A stretch of 53,260 nt of DNA from JABABV01 sp965222855 (GCA_965222855.1 CBDCUL010000009.1:1-53260); one strand, 5' to 3'. Positions 8,758 through 20,978 are shown, numbered from the stretch's first letter. Numbers and translations are program-made. The notes: generated by a model not told the origin, from the sequence alone.

Positions 8758-9071
8758 TTATAAAGTATTGTTTTCTGATTTCCTAATTTTTGTTAATTTA
8801 TTTATAATGAGTTTACTAGATCGCAATAAACCAGGTCATCACTTATTAATAATTTTATATATTATAATAAAAATCATTGATATAGATATAATTGGCACTG
8901 TGATTAAAAATATATAAATTAGTAAATTAGTTGGTAGTGAATAGTTATTATTAAAATGTCAAAATGACTTTGATCAAAAAATAACATAAGGAATTGAAAT
9001 TTCTAAAGTAATTAATATTATAATAGAATTTTTATTATTTCTGATGAATTATTATTATTATTATTTTCCAT
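8758..9071 (-). pseudogene. two-helix partner of Panacea gene 1 (frame broken)
   Basis: The ATG at 9071 overlaps the stop of the Panacea gene by 11 nt, as in the other two Panacea operons here. Its frame (MENNNNNSSEIIKILL) closes after 16 codons. A frame shifted by one base then stays open to 8758 and encodes two hydrophobic helices (ILITLEISIPYVIFW and a segment containing LLIYIFLITVPIISISMIF) and a basic tail. The likely original product is a two-helix membrane protein of about 100 residues. In antitoxin-toxin terms it would be the toxin; it is now inactive unless the frameshift is a sequencing error. Confidence 0.5.
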
Positions 9072-9534
9072 ATACTTTTTCAATTTCGTTAGATGTTATT
9101 AAATTACCATTTTGTGTTCATAATTCACCAGTATGCGATTCATCAATCAACTTATCAAGCGATCATTTTAATTTTTCTTTAAAACTTTTCGTAATTATTT
9201 TTTCAATCATAGGTTTGTCATGTAAAGTTTTTTTTAGTTTATCAGCATCATCTTCATTAATTTGTGATTCTGTGATTTCTAAGAAACTAAATTTACGATA
9301 TTCTTGATAAATTTTTCTAATCACAGGCCCATAAGTTCATTTTTCAAAATTATCATCCATTAAAATTTGTTTGGTTTTTTGATAATATTCAATTGTTGCA
9401 AAATACATTAATTTTTGTAATTTTAAATGAGTAAAATTATATATTGGATTTATTTTTGTTTCAGCAATACCCAACTCAACTATTATAGAAGCTAATTATT
9501 CACAATTAATTATTCCTTTTTGGTTTTCATCCAT
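9061..9534 (-). pseudogene. Panacea (DUF4065) antitoxin-like gene 1, nonsense codon
   Basis: The frame from 9534 encodes a 157-residue DUF4065/Panacea protein: HLKLQKLMYFATIEYYQ then FEKWTYGPVIRKIYQEY, the paired LQKLxY and YGPV landmarks of the domain. Codon 13 is TAA, which removes the normal start, so the gene is probably dead or starts later from a weak codon. It ends with five consecutive TAA codons (9049-9063). Panacea is established as an antitoxin domain that neutralises many unrelated toxins. The downstream two-helix gene is its likely partner. Confidence 0.7.
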
Positions 9535-9608
9535 AAAAACTACCTTTCGCCTTTTACTTATTATAATATTTTAAAATTATAAATTAGTAATATTTGAATT
9601 TTATAAAT

Positions 9609-9640
9609 CAAAAAACACCAATTAATAATTGGTGTTTTTC
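9609..9640. terminator. bidirectional terminator
   Basis: AAAAACACCAAT / ATTGGTGTTTTT stem. Nearly the same sequence is used again at 18160-18191. Confidence 0.7.
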
Positions 9641-11057
9641 TTAATTAAATAATTTATTTTTTAATAAATCGCCAACTTATTATTTTTAAATTAATTTATT
9701 AATCTTACTAGTTAGTTTTTTAATCACAATGCTTATATAATGAATTTTTCAAGTGATTACAATACTTTTTTTATTACATAAATTTAATATTACTAATATG
9801 ATAATTAACAAAGTAATAAGGATTAATAATAGGAATATGTATTTCAATTTATTTTTTAATAATTAGTCTCAATATAAAAAAATGATGTTGTTTAATATAT
9901 TAAAATATATGTGCATTAAAATATCAGGCTCAAGTGCAGTTATTTAAAATATACAGTAGGAGAGTAATTTATAAAAAAATATTATGTTTTTTATTAAATG
10001 TATAAAATAAACTTTAAACAATTACAATTAAAGATAAAATATTTTATACAATAGCTATGACACTGCAAAAAACAAATTTTAATGATTTGATAATTTTTTA
10101 CAAATAATTACTATTATTTTAAATATATTGATAAACAAAGTTATACTACACTATTTTCACTTGATATGTACATTATACAATTTTTATCAAGAAAAATATA
10201 CCTATTTCTCGATATAAAATAATTATAGTAGCAAAATAGTGGGATTATTTTTATTTTATTTAATTTAAAATGTGATTAATCAAGCTATTTAGAGAATATT
10301 AAATTACTAAATAGTTTATATATTAATAAAAATAGCGATAATTCAATCAAATTAGCACTATTTTATCTTTAGTTATTAATGTTTTTCTACAATAACAATT
10401 ATTACTATTTTTTATTATACAAATTAATAATAATATTTATAATTCCAAAATTTTTTATAATAAATATATTAATGAATGAAAATTATAAAATAGTCTTTTT
10501 TACTTAATATAAATATTATCAAACTTATATAAAGGAAATTAGTAGTTTTTTGCACATAAAATAAGTAAGGCACTATTAAATAATCAGTGCCAAAGGATTG
10601 GCGATATCATAAATATTAATTTGATCATTACAATTTAAAATATCTTAACTACAAATGTCGCCCATCATATTAAATTCAAATTAAATATTTAAAAATACAT
10701 AACATAGATTTAAAAAAATCTCCTCAATTTTTAAAGTCTTTTATAGTTAAAAATAAATAATATCCCATTCATACTACATTGATAATTAAAAATCAAAAAA
10801 TAATATATTCATTAAATATTATTTTTTTGATGTTTATATAGAATGATATCTTTAATTAAGTTAATTTAAAATATTTTTAACAACTATATTATTAGTAGTT
10901 TAACCATTTAATAACTTTATAAAAAACACAAGCATTATGATTGTTTTTTATTTTTATTTATGTAATAATACTATTGCTTAAAGACAAAAATATTAATGTG
11001 GTGAAAGTGCATTTGAGAGTTTAAGCACTATATTTTTAAATTTTAGAAAGGTTTTTT
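9641..11057. other. gene-poor AT-rich stretch
   Basis: About 1.4 kb with no convincing gene. A minus-strand frame at 9686-9847 with a TTG start could encode a 53-residue single-helix peptide (KYIFLLLILITLLIIILVI) but has no clear ribosome site. A hairpin-rich segment at 10565-10665 is listed separately. The leader of the ECF gene (10995-11057) contains AGTGC..GCACT, but I match it to no riboswitch. The rest looks like decayed sequence. Confidence 0.5.
10565..10665. ncRNA. possible structured RNA
   Basis: In a region of very low GC, GGCACT (10569-10574) pairs with AGTGCC (10586-10591), and GGCGATAT (10600-10607) pairs with ATGTCGCC (10655-10662). These short GC-rich stems stand out from flanking DNA that is almost pure A/T. 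No known family matched. Confidence 0.3.
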
Positions 11058-11669
11058 ATGAATAATTATATTCGTGTTTTTAAAATAAAAAAAATAAATC
11101 ACACCACAATTAATTATAAAATTGCTCAAGCAGCAATTTTGTTAGCATTATCTTTCGTAATTTCATATTTCTCATTATATATTACCAAATCTTTTGGTTT
11201 TGTGTACGGAGTTGATTGCAGTTATTTTTTAATGATAGCTTCTTTATATATAGTTGGTTATAAATTTAGTTTTATAATTTCAATTTTACATGGTTTGATT
11301 ACAATTTTTATTTCCGGCAGTTGAGTCGGAGGATTTGCCAATATGACAGAATCGGTTTTATTAATCAGCACGTGATTAATAATAAGTAGTGTATTTTTAA
11401 CTAATAATAATGCTGAGTCGCATCCAATATGATCTGTTGTTAAAATTATAATAACAATTATATTAGTTTCACTTATAGCTGCAGTTTTAATGACACTAGC
11501 AAATTTATATGTTTTCTATCCATTAGTAGGTTTATATCACATTATTAAACAACCATTAATTTTATGAAGTCATTTTGTTTCTAGTAATGTAATTAATGTT
11601 ATTAACATTATTTTATTTTTAGCATTAATGCCAATTTTCCAAAATATTTTGAAAAATATTCATCATTAG
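11058..11669 (+). CDS. ECF transporter S component, 1
   Basis: A 203-residue membrane protein with TGA as Trp, started after AGAAAGG. The helix near residue 24 has the S-component pattern KIAQAAILLALSFVISYF, followed by at least four more helices. S components bind a vitamin or similar small ligand and need the shared EcfT and EcfA subunits, which are not in this window, so a group II (shared module) arrangement is expected. The ligand cannot be read. The neighbour at 11720 is a second S component and forms an operon with it. Confidence 0.7.
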
Positions 11670-11719
11670 AATTTTTGAATCTTCCAACTAGTTTTTTTTA
11701 AAAAAAGGAGGTTTTCAAA

Positions 11720-12379
11720 ATTCTTTGATCACCATTAAAAACTAAAAAAGAATCTTATAATTTATCTTGATATTTAACTTTAAAAATCTCACAATCAGGC
11801 TTATTATTAGCATTGTCATTTGTAATATCAACAATTTGTTTAGAATTTATGCCTAAAATTGAAGGTTTTTTACAATTTGATGTAGGAATGTTTGTCTTAT
11901 TAGTCGCTTTATATGTAACCGGACTTTTATGAAGTATCACAATTGCTATTTTACACGGTTTTAGCACAATGATGATTTCAGGTACAATAGTTGGTGCATT
12001 TTCCAATTCTATTACTGGAGTAATGTTAATATTATTTTGATTTGCAATATCAATTTTATTGTTTCATAAAAATAAAACGCAAATTAAAACTGAATCAGAA
12101 ATATCAATTATTGCAGAATCTAGCAAGAAAATTATCTGACAGGATATTATTAAAATTATTTTAATTTCTATAGTCACTATTTTAGCCGTTACTTGTTGTG
12201 ATGTTTTATCTAATAAATATTTTTTATTACATTTATACGGGGCTGATAGCTTAGCTAATAATAATCACTATTTATGATATATTTTATTTTGATTTAATTT
12301 TGTTAATATTTTAATTAATATCATTATTTTTATTGTGATAATGCCAATTGTTTTATCAATTTTAAAATTAAAACATTAA
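11720..12379 (+). CDS. ECF transporter S component, 2 (ATT start?)
   Basis: A 219-residue membrane protein sharing the motif LLLALSFVIS with the upstream S component and a similar helix layout. AAGGAGG at 11705-11711 is correctly spaced from an ATT at 11720, and no ATG, GTG or TTG lies in the right frame at that distance. ATT is an allowed, rare start in this genetic code. The first in-frame ATG (11850) would remove the first helix. Co-transcribed with the gene ending 11669. Ligand unknown. Confidence 0.65.
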
Positions 12380-12520
12380 ACAAAAACCGAATTATCCGCT
12401 TATAAAAAATATATAATTTAGAATTTAAATAAATTATATATTTTTTTTATTCCAATAGTGTGATATGATAATTTTTGTTTAGTCAACCACAATCACTACG
12501 TAAAATAAAGGAGTATTTTT

Positions 12521-15088
12521 ATGAAAAAATGAAAAATTCATGTAATAGCTCATACTCATTGAGACCGCGAATGATTTTTTAGCCAAAGCCGCGCTAATAC
12601 GTTATTTGCAAACAACATCAAGGACATTGTCCAAGTTTTAAATAGTCATCCTAACTTTAATAGTTTTGTCTTAGATGGCCAAGTTTCAGTTTTAAATGAT
12701 TATTTTAAAGAATTTAAAACTTTAAAACCAGAAATTGAGAAATTAGCAAAAGCCAAACGCCTCTTACTAGGTCCATGATACTCGCAACCAGATATGTTTA
12801 GCTCGCTAGGTGAAACGATTATTCGTAATTTAGAACAAGGAATTAGCATTGCTAATGATTTAGGTAATTGTTTAGACATTGCTTATTTACCAGATTCATT
12901 TGGATTTAATGCTAACTTGCCTCAAATTTTCAATTACTTTGATTTAAAAAAAATGATCTTTTGACGTGGAATGAAAAAAGAAGATAATGATAAAACAATC
13001 TTTTTCAATTGAAAAGGAATTGACGGGTCTAGTATTCCTGCTTATTGTTATAATTCAGGTTATTGAATGTTTAGTTCTTTTTTTCCTTATCACAAAGTCA
13101 CTAAAAATAATTTGTTAGCAGAAGCTAAAATTATTTTTAGTAAAGCATTACCAATTTTAAAAGCCATTAAAGATCGATCATCAGATACCAAACAACAAAT
13201 TTTATTTCCTTTTGGACAAGATGAATCTCCAATTGTAGCGTTATTACCAGAACTAATCGAAATTTTAAATCTCTTAGACGTTGAAAATGAATGAATTATG
13301 AGTGATTTTAAAAGATTTTTCAAAGCATTGCCAAGCACACCTAAATATGAAATTAGTAGTAGTTTAATTTGACCTTATGTAGCTCGAATTCACCGAACTA
13401 TTACAACATCACGTTATGACATTAAACAATTATTTCGTGAAAATGAAAATTTAATTTATCATCAATTAGAACCGTTACAAATTATTTATCGTCAAATAGA
13501 TGCTGGTTATCAAAATAGCGATGTTGTTAATGAAGCATTAAAAAAATTATTATCTTCACAAGCACATGATAGTTTAGGAAGTTGCAATAGCGATGAAACT
13601 AATCAAGATATCATTAATCGTTTAACACAAGCGAAAGCAATTATCCAAGCTGAAATCGATATTATTATTAATAAAATTTATTATCGTTTAGATTTAAATC
13701 TTGTTACCGATTTATTAGTTTTTAATTTATTACCTTATAAACGTAAGCAATTAACAATCTCACGAACTATTAATCATTTAGCTCCAAAAATTACAATTAC
13801 TGGTGCGTCAGTTAGCGATGTTCTAACGATCGCTACACAATCTAAAAAAACACTAGCTTCATTAAATGAATATTTTGAGCACCAAATTAGTTTTCAATTA
13901 AATGATGTTGCTCCGTTTTCATATCAAGTCCTAAAAATTATCCCCCAATCAAAAGCAACAATATTACCTACAACTATCCCGTTAGATGTAAAAGATAAAA
14001 TTATTATTAATGAAAAGCGAATTGATTATTTTGATAAAACAAGTAAGTTAATTGAAAATATTTTTAGCATTAATCCTTACGATGATCATGGTGATGGTTA
14101 TGATTTTTCACCAAATTATAAAGGTTATGATTCACGTAAAACTTCAAGCACTAATAAAATTATTCAATCAATTAATAAGGATAATTTATATTATTGTAAA
14201 TTCATTCACCAAGTTAATTATGATCAAAACAAACAACAAACATTCATGATTGAAATTAGTCGTCATGGACACCAACCTTTTGATTTAAAAATAACTACTA
14301 AAAATCAAAGCGTTTTAACAAAATGAATGTTGGAATTTAATTTAGATTTTAAATTTAATCAATTAAATGATATTTTTGCAACGCAGTCATTAGCGTTAAT
14401 GAATCGTAAAAATATTATAGAATTAGATTGAATTAAAAAAGGTTACAAAGAAAATCCGGCATTATTAAGTACTAACGATGGACTAATTGCTGTTCCTAAA
14501 GCACAAAAATTTAGCTTATTAACTTTTGCTAATAATGAATACAGCATCAAAGATAATTGTTTAACAATTACGTTATTTCGTGCTTATGATTATTTAGGAA
14601 AAGCTAATTTAGCTTGACGACCTGGTCGCTTATCTGGGATGCACATGCATACTCCAGATGCGCTATTACAAAAAGAATTATCATTTAAATTTCAATTTGG
14701 ATTTAACAATAATAACTATCCTAAATTATTAAATGATTGATTTTTCCAACCACTAAGTTATTATCATAATGATCCTAATCGAATTGATTCTTTCGATGAT
14801 CGATTCATCGTTAATTATGATCGTGATAAAAACTTAACAGATTTTAAATTAGCAAACATTGAAATTGATCCTAACTTTTTAATTAGTAGTTTTCGTATTT
14901 CGCAAACTAAAAATTATGAATTAAGAATTGCTAACTTAACTAAAAAAGTTAAAAAATTCACTTTATTAATTAATGGCAAAACGCAGCGTTTTATTATTAA
15001 AGATAAATATGCTAAATTATCTAATAAAAGTGTTGATCATTATTTATTAGATACTCAAAAATTTATTACTATTAATTTTAAACTATAA
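12521..15088 (+). CDS. mngB: GH38 alpha-mannosidase, likely mannosylglycerate hydrolase
   Basis: An 855-residue cytoplasmic enzyme, complete with TGA as Trp, started after AAGGAG. The GH38 zinc site begins HTHWDREW, and the catalytic segment is IAYLPDSFGFNANLPQI (nucleophile Asp in PDSFG); GPWYSQPDM and MIFWRG also match MngB-type enzymes. E. coli MngB is 877 residues, so the length fits. In that pathway the PTS permease brings in 2-O-alpha-mannosyl-D-glycerate phosphorylated at C6, and MngB splits it to mannose 6-phosphate and glycerate. The converging fructose-family PTS gene supports this role; another alpha-mannoside is possible. Confidence 0.85.
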
Positions 15089-15094
15089 GCAATT

Positions 15095-15127
15095 AAAAAA
15101 ACAACCAAACGTATTGGTTGTTTTTTT
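15095..15127. terminator. bidirectional terminator between mannosidase and PTS
   Basis: AAAAAACAACCA / TTGGTTGTTTTT stem, loop AACGTA, serving both converging genes. Confidence 0.8.
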
Positions 15128-15129
15128 AT

Positions 15130-17808
15130 TTAGTTATTAATTTTTTGATTAAGTTGATTAATTTGGTTTTTAATTTTCGTTTGTTTATCAGTTTTTTTAG
15201 TCTGTGATAAAGTTAATTTTAAATTATTAACTTTAATCTTATAATGTTCTTTTTTAATTAATGGTTTAATATCTATTAAAGCAATTTTTTGTAATTTATT
15301 TATGCGGTTATTTAAGCGATAATTCTCAATCACTTTTAAACTTTTAAATAAATTATTTGATTTTGATGCTTTAGCTTGGTTATGATCAGATAATGTTTGA
15401 AAACGTTTTTTACTACGATCGCTTTTTTCAACTAAAATTAATTTGTTGAAGCCAACTACTAATTCTTCATAATTAGTAGTTTTTTCTTGAATACGTTTTA
15501 AAAGCATTAATGATTTTTCTTTATATTTATTAATTTTATATTCAGTTTTATCACCATACATTTGTGGATCCCGTAATCAATTACGAGGATTAGCCAAATG
15601 AACTAAACTAATACCAAATTTTTTACTTAAACTAATTGTGTTATATTTAAAAATTTGAGCTTTAGTATTTAAATTATTAGCAGTATAAAATGTTGCTTTC
15701 GCATTTTTATTAGCTTCATAAGTTTCTTCATATTCCACAACTCGTGGTCGTCAAAAACCAAAAATTAACGCGGTAATGACGGAACCAGAAATTGTCCCAA
15801 TTAATCAGCCAATATAAGTGAATCGACCTGCTGGAATATAACCTAGGAAAGTTCCTAATGGCGAACCAAGTCCAGCAATATAACGACATTGAAACAAGAC
15901 AACAATTGCCCCGGCACAAACAGCACCAACAACATTTGCGGTAATTGCTTTAACTGGATTAGTAATTGCGAACGGAATCGCACCTTCACTAATTCCTACT
16001 AATCCCATTCCCAATGCCGCTTTTCCAGTTTGGATTTCTGCATTTGAGAATTTTCGTTTAAATAAAATTGTAGCTAATCACGCCCCAATTGGCGGCACCC
16101 CAATTGCAGCATTAACAGCTGCTTGTGGAGCAAAATCACTATATGGTAAACTAGTAAAAGTTTGATGGTTTTTCGCCATATTAGTAATTGAAGTTGTAAA
16201 GATTGCTAACGCAACTACGTAAGCCGTTTTGTTTAATGGCCCACCTAAATCAAAAGCAATCATTCCAGCAAATACCATTCCGATCAACGGCAAGATAAAT
16301 GGACTTACAGTATTTGCTTGATGTAATATTTTGAAAAATTCAAACATTAAAAATATTAAAGGAATCGCAGCTACATAAACAGTAAATACATAAGTTATGA
16401 AAGTTGATAATACTGGAATAATCATAATTGGAATTACTGGTTTAAATAATTTGGGTCAATTAATTCATTTCATTCCTTGAACTAAATAACCAACGAAGAA
16501 TCCAATTACGATGGCGCCTAAAAATCCCGCTTGTGGCGAGAACGAATTAAGCGTTCCGTGCCCTTGTTTTTTAAAATAATCGGAAATAAAACTTGGTAAA
16601 AAGATTTTTAAAGTTGTTGAGTCATTAATTAAGAATGTCCCAATTAAGGCGGCCGGCATTGCGGAGCGTCCAGCAATAGCATAGGCCAAGTACATGCCAA
16701 AAATTGGTAACATTAATGTTAGACCCATTTTCCCAACGATGAATCAACCGTGTAAAAATGGTTGACCAACAAAATTCCACGCATCGGCTGCTCCGGCACC
16801 GGTTTTAGTATTGATGCTATGAGCAGCAATAATATTTGGAATTGCCATTAAAATACCACCAGCAATTGTAACTGGTAGCATATAACCAATCGCTGTCATT
16901 AAAGCTTGCATTGCTTTATTTTTAGTTTTTGATGATAAATTAAAAATGACATTATCATCAAAAGTATCACCACCTTTAGTACTAGCTTTAGTTGCTTTTG
17001 GTTGAGGATTATTTTTATTGTGGATTCCTTTTTTAATCAATTTTTCCGCATTACGGATTGCTTGATTAGTATCACTTTCGATTAAAAATTTTCCTTTGAA
17101 TTGATTCATATCAATTTTTAAATCAGAAGCGATAAAAACAATATCGGCATCTATAATATCTTGTTTGGATAAAACATGTTCAGGACCAATAGTTCCGCGT
17201 GTTTCAATTTTACAATCTCAATTATTTTCAGCACATGCTTTTAAAATTCGATCGCGCGCCATATAAGTATGGGCAATCCCAGCAGCACAAGAAGTTACAC
17301 CAACAATTTTTAGTGTTGGCTTTATGAGATTATCTTTTGGTAGTTTTTTAGTTGCATCATCGACTAACTTGATATTATTAATTTCTTTAATAATATCAAG
17401 TTTAGCACCTTGTTTAATTAACTCTTTAAACTTAGGATCATTCATTTTAGTAGCGATCGCTGCTAAAATTTTTAAATGTAAATTACTTGTTTTTTTGGGC
17501 ACTAAAATTGCAAAAATGTATTTCACAATATCTTTTTGATCTAGTGTTTTTCATTTAATATTTTTTTCATTAATTATTATATATATTTTTGGCGTTAATA
17601 CTGTTTCACTAATGGCATGCGGAATCGCAAACTGGTCTTCTAATCCAGTTGAAAATTGCACTTCCCGTTTCGTTAAATCAGATGTTAATATTTTTGCATC
17701 TGTGATGTCACCATTTTTGTATGCGAGATCAGCAATATGCTTAAAAACATCTTTTTTATCTGAGAAATTTGTATTGATTAAAATTCGTTTCTCATCAATT
17801 AATTTCAT
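15130..17808 (-). CDS. PTS EIIABC, fructose/mannosylglycerate family, with C-terminal extension
   Basis: An 892-residue protein, one frame when TGA is Trp, started after AAGGAG. Domain order is IIA (phosphorylated His in QFAIPHAIS, near residue 63), IIB (phosphocysteine in VGVTSCAAGIAHTYMA, near residue 165) and IIC with about nine helices (substrate loop around FDLGGPLNKTAY). The core ends near residue 705. A Lys-rich, partly coiled-coil tail of nearly 190 residues follows that usual family members (about 620-690 residues) lack. The permease takes up and phosphorylates a fructose-like sugar. The GH38 neighbour makes mannosylglycerate (MngA-like) the best guess, with fructose the alternative. 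Confidence 0.88.
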
Positions 17809-17985
17809 ATTTGAAAGCTCCTTATAGTTTTTATTTTCTTTTTAATTGTAAATAATAAGGTAATACTACCTTAAATTTCATTATACTATTTTTTTATTTT
17901 AAATAAAGGATAATTTTAAATTTTGTGAAATATTTTTATAAATTATTATTATTATTTACTAAATAATTACTAAATAACAAAATTT

Positions 17986-18104
17986 TTACTTTTACAAAAG
18001 AACAACTATCTAAAAAAGCACTTGAAAAAAACGTAAAAGATGCTTTATCTCAATCAGATAAAGAAGAATTTCGTAAATGCATGATTGAATTAGCAAAAAG
18101 ATAA
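17986..18104 (+). pseudogene. remnant of a small soluble protein
   Basis: About 40 codons (FTFTKEQLSKKALEKNVKDA, then SQSDKEEFRKCMIELAKR and stop) with no start codon in frame and no ribosome site. It looks like the C terminus of a charged helical protein whose 5' part is gone. The rest of 17,809-18,189 shows only the PTS promoter and a terminator. Confidence 0.35.
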
Positions 18105-18159
18105 ATAATTTAAAATAGTTATTTATTTTATATCGATCAGCAATATAATTAATAGATTT

Positions 18160-18191
18160 AAAAAAACACCAATTAATAATTGGTGTTTTTT
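18160..18191. terminator. bidirectional terminator
   Basis: AAAAAACACCAAT/ATTGGTGTTTTTT stem, the same sequence as at 9609-9640. Confidence 0.7.
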
Positions 18192-18570
18192 AAATTTGAG
18201 GATTTAATTTAATGTGCTCAATCAAATTGCTATTTATGTAACATCAAATTGCTACAACTAAGCCAACAATCCCGAAAGTAATAATCAATGATAAAAATAA
18301 TGAAAAATATATTGCAACATAATAGAAGTTCTTTTTAGTATCAATAGAATTAATCTGTAATAGTTTTGTTATTATTGGAGTAATAACCATTAATAAAAAA
18401 ATGTCTCCTAAACTAGCTGTAACAGCATTAAGGATAAAATCATCAGATATTGCACTAAGACTAATTTTTGCATTTGCAAACAAAATAATAATATCATACA
18501 TTAATCAACAATTAAAAATTCCGACAACTAGACTTAAAATAATTAAATTTATATTCTTACTTTTTTTCAT
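18190..18570 (-). CDS. small membrane protein, family of 35-412 (divergent)
   Basis: A 126-residue protein starting MKKSKNIN after AAGGAG, with four hydrophobic segments. Its last helix, LIITFGIVGLVVAIWCYIN, lines up with the conserved C-terminal helix of the copies at 35, 1165 and 33525. It lies directly upstream of the three-copy secreted protein array. Function unknown. Confidence 0.6.
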
Positions 18571-18904
18571 AACAAACTCCTTGATGATAAGTTTATAAAT
18601 GATCTGTAATAATCTAAAAAAAGTAATTGATTAGTAAATAAAGTTAATCTTTATTTACTACATCTGGTAGTACTTATATTATATAACTTTTTGATAATTA
18701 GCTTCAATGTTTTAAAGAAATATCTGTTATGTTGAAGATTTATTTTGGATATTAGACTTTTTATTTTTTTTATAAAAAATGTTATAATTATTTTAGTATA
18801 AAGACCTTTATTTAAAAGATGAACAACTAATAAAATCAAATATAACACAATTTAAAATTAACAATAATATTTAAATTATGGTTTTATAAAAGGAGGATAA
18901 AATA

Positions 18905-20725
18905 ATGAAAAAATGACTCTTATCTTTATTCTCGTTGCCATTAATAAGCTCAGGATTAATAATGATAATATGTGTTAATAGTTACGGTGACCACAGGCAT
19001 CCTCCTGAAAATAATTCAGGATTTATTAAATATACTAAGGAGTTTAATAAAAAGAAAGTTCATGAAATTGATTATACTAAATACTTAAGTGAATTCAATA
19101 TTACGAATATAAAATCAAATCCACATTTATTAGGATATGGATATGATCGCTCCGATACTAAGGATGGTATGTCAGTTTTTAATAGTGATGTTAAAGTTGA
19201 TATATATGTAGATCCCAGAAGTAATTCAAAAGTTTATTCTTACGATACAAAAAACGGTTTGTATCAAGATTTAGGACTTAATTATAATATGCGTTTTGGG
19301 TTCAATCATTTTGTTACTCCTCAACAAGCTCAATATATTCATGATTTTAGTATTCAGAATTCACATCAAATAAATGTTATATTTCATGCAGGTTATTGAA
19401 TTGGTGAAAGGTTAGGACTTCCTAATAAAAATTGATTTACTAAGGTAGCATTACAAACAACTAATAATAAAAAGATTTTTTTTAATAATTATAAAAACGA
19501 ATATATTAAGAGTATATTAGCTTCAAGATCAGTATTTTTTGATTTACAAATAAAATCTTCTACTGGTATGAAAAACTATCAAAAAATTTTTCAAAAAATC
19601 AGCATGAATGATAGTTTTTTAGGCATAGGAGAAGCTATTCATGATATTCAAGCACAAAATAATAATTTAAATATTAGTCTTAAAGCTATGAATAATTATA
19701 ATACTTTTAATGTTATACCTGATAATACAAATTCAATTTTAAATAATGGTGCAAGCATTATGCAATTAAATAATTTATTTTGACAAATAAGAATTAATAC
19801 ATTTAGGTGAATCGGAGCTTATGCATCAGATAATTATAATAATCCTATTAATCCATCTGAGTGAAATGCGACAAGTATTTCTGGTGAAAATTTAGAAAAC
19901 TATGCTAATTTATCAGGTCTCTTTAAACAAACTAATCCAATTAAACCAATCATAAACCCACATCAAAAAATAATTACAGATTTGACAAAATTAAATCGCT
20001 ATTATGATGAAAAAAGAAACATTAAATTAGATCTTAAAAAAATTAGTGATTGTCAAAAACAAAAACCTAGTATAAATCCAAACTTAGTTAAAGGTGTAAT
20101 CTCCAATATGAATAAAAGTTATCATTTAATGGATGATGCATTATCTTCAAATAATAATGATTTTAATAATGTTTTTATTAAACATGATGATACAGCTTTA
20201 TTAGATGATTTAAACACGGCCAAACAAGCACTGAATCTTAACAATAATTTTAGTATTGTAAAAAAATTAGATTTTATGATACATACAGATTTACGTATTG
20301 AATCTTCAACAACGAGAGATTATGCAAATACATCTTTTAATTTAACATTTGATTCAAGTGACATTACTAATTTTAACATTTTTAAAGATGGTAGTTTTGA
20401 AGCTTGATATAAAACTAAAAGCGGTTTAATTAAAGTAAAAATGGCGGGAGTTACTTTTGATAAAGGATTAATTAATATTAATAAATTAAGTTATACTTAC
20501 AGTCCTAATTCTCATCCATTAACAAATTACACAACATCCACTGCGAATTTAATAAAGATATCCTGAATAAAAATATTGGATATATATCGATCACAACTTA
20601 TTAAGTTTAATCAATTTAATGTAAAAAATGGTTACTTACCATTAAATATAATAGCTCAATGTTATTTTTCAGTTAATACTAATATATCCACTAATCCCGA
20701 TGTTTTATTTTACGATACTTTATAA
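18905..20725 (+). CDS. large secreted protein, array copy 1 (motif lost)
   Basis: A 606-residue protein with TGA as Trp, started after AAAGGAGG, with an N-terminal signal segment (LLSLFSLPLISSGLIMII). Copies 2 and 3 follow at 21004 and 23039. Where copy 3 has HELGHGYDRAD this copy has HLLGYGYDRSD, so a zincin-like metal site would be lost. Other conserved points are NYNMRFG, a phrase like VFFDLQ, LNRYYDEK and the C-terminal NPDVLFY. No family is recognised beyond the possible HExxH. Secreted or membrane-tethered location is inferred. Confidence 0.7.
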
Positions 20726-20859
20726 AAATTATATAATGTTCTATATTCATCAATATGCTATATAATATAAAAATCAATAACTTTATAATGAAGTTGTTGA
20801 TTTTTATATAGTATTTATAACTGATTTAAATAGATCTTTTAATTTTTATAAAATAGTGT

Positions 20860-20978
20860 TATAATGATTTTGTCCTTAAAAACCTTTATATAAAAGAAAA
20901 AAATAATTTAAAATGTATAGATTAAAATTAAAATACATCAAGCACAATTTAAAAATTAGATATAATTTTTAAATTGTG
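20860..20978 (+). promoter_or_regulatory. promoter and long leader of array copy 2
   Basis: TGTTATAAT (-10 at 20860-20865), then a roughly 140-nt leader containing a perfect 16-bp inverted repeat CACAATTTAAAAATTA / TAATTTTTAAATTGTG (20943-20978). Almost the same promoter and leader precede copy 3 (22,880-23,038), but there the 3' arm is partly lost. A shorter relative precedes copy 1. Shared expression control of the array is likely. Confidence 0.5.

Noticed and set aside
10995..11057. Riboswitch in front of the ECF genes
   Set aside because: The AGTGC/GCACT stem is present, but no conserved core of TPP, preQ1, THF, FMN or 2'-dG riboswitches could be recognised.
15728..15919. Cys/Trp-rich frame inside the PTS gene
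   Set aside because: Different frame on the same strand as the IIC domain; an out-of-frame shadow.
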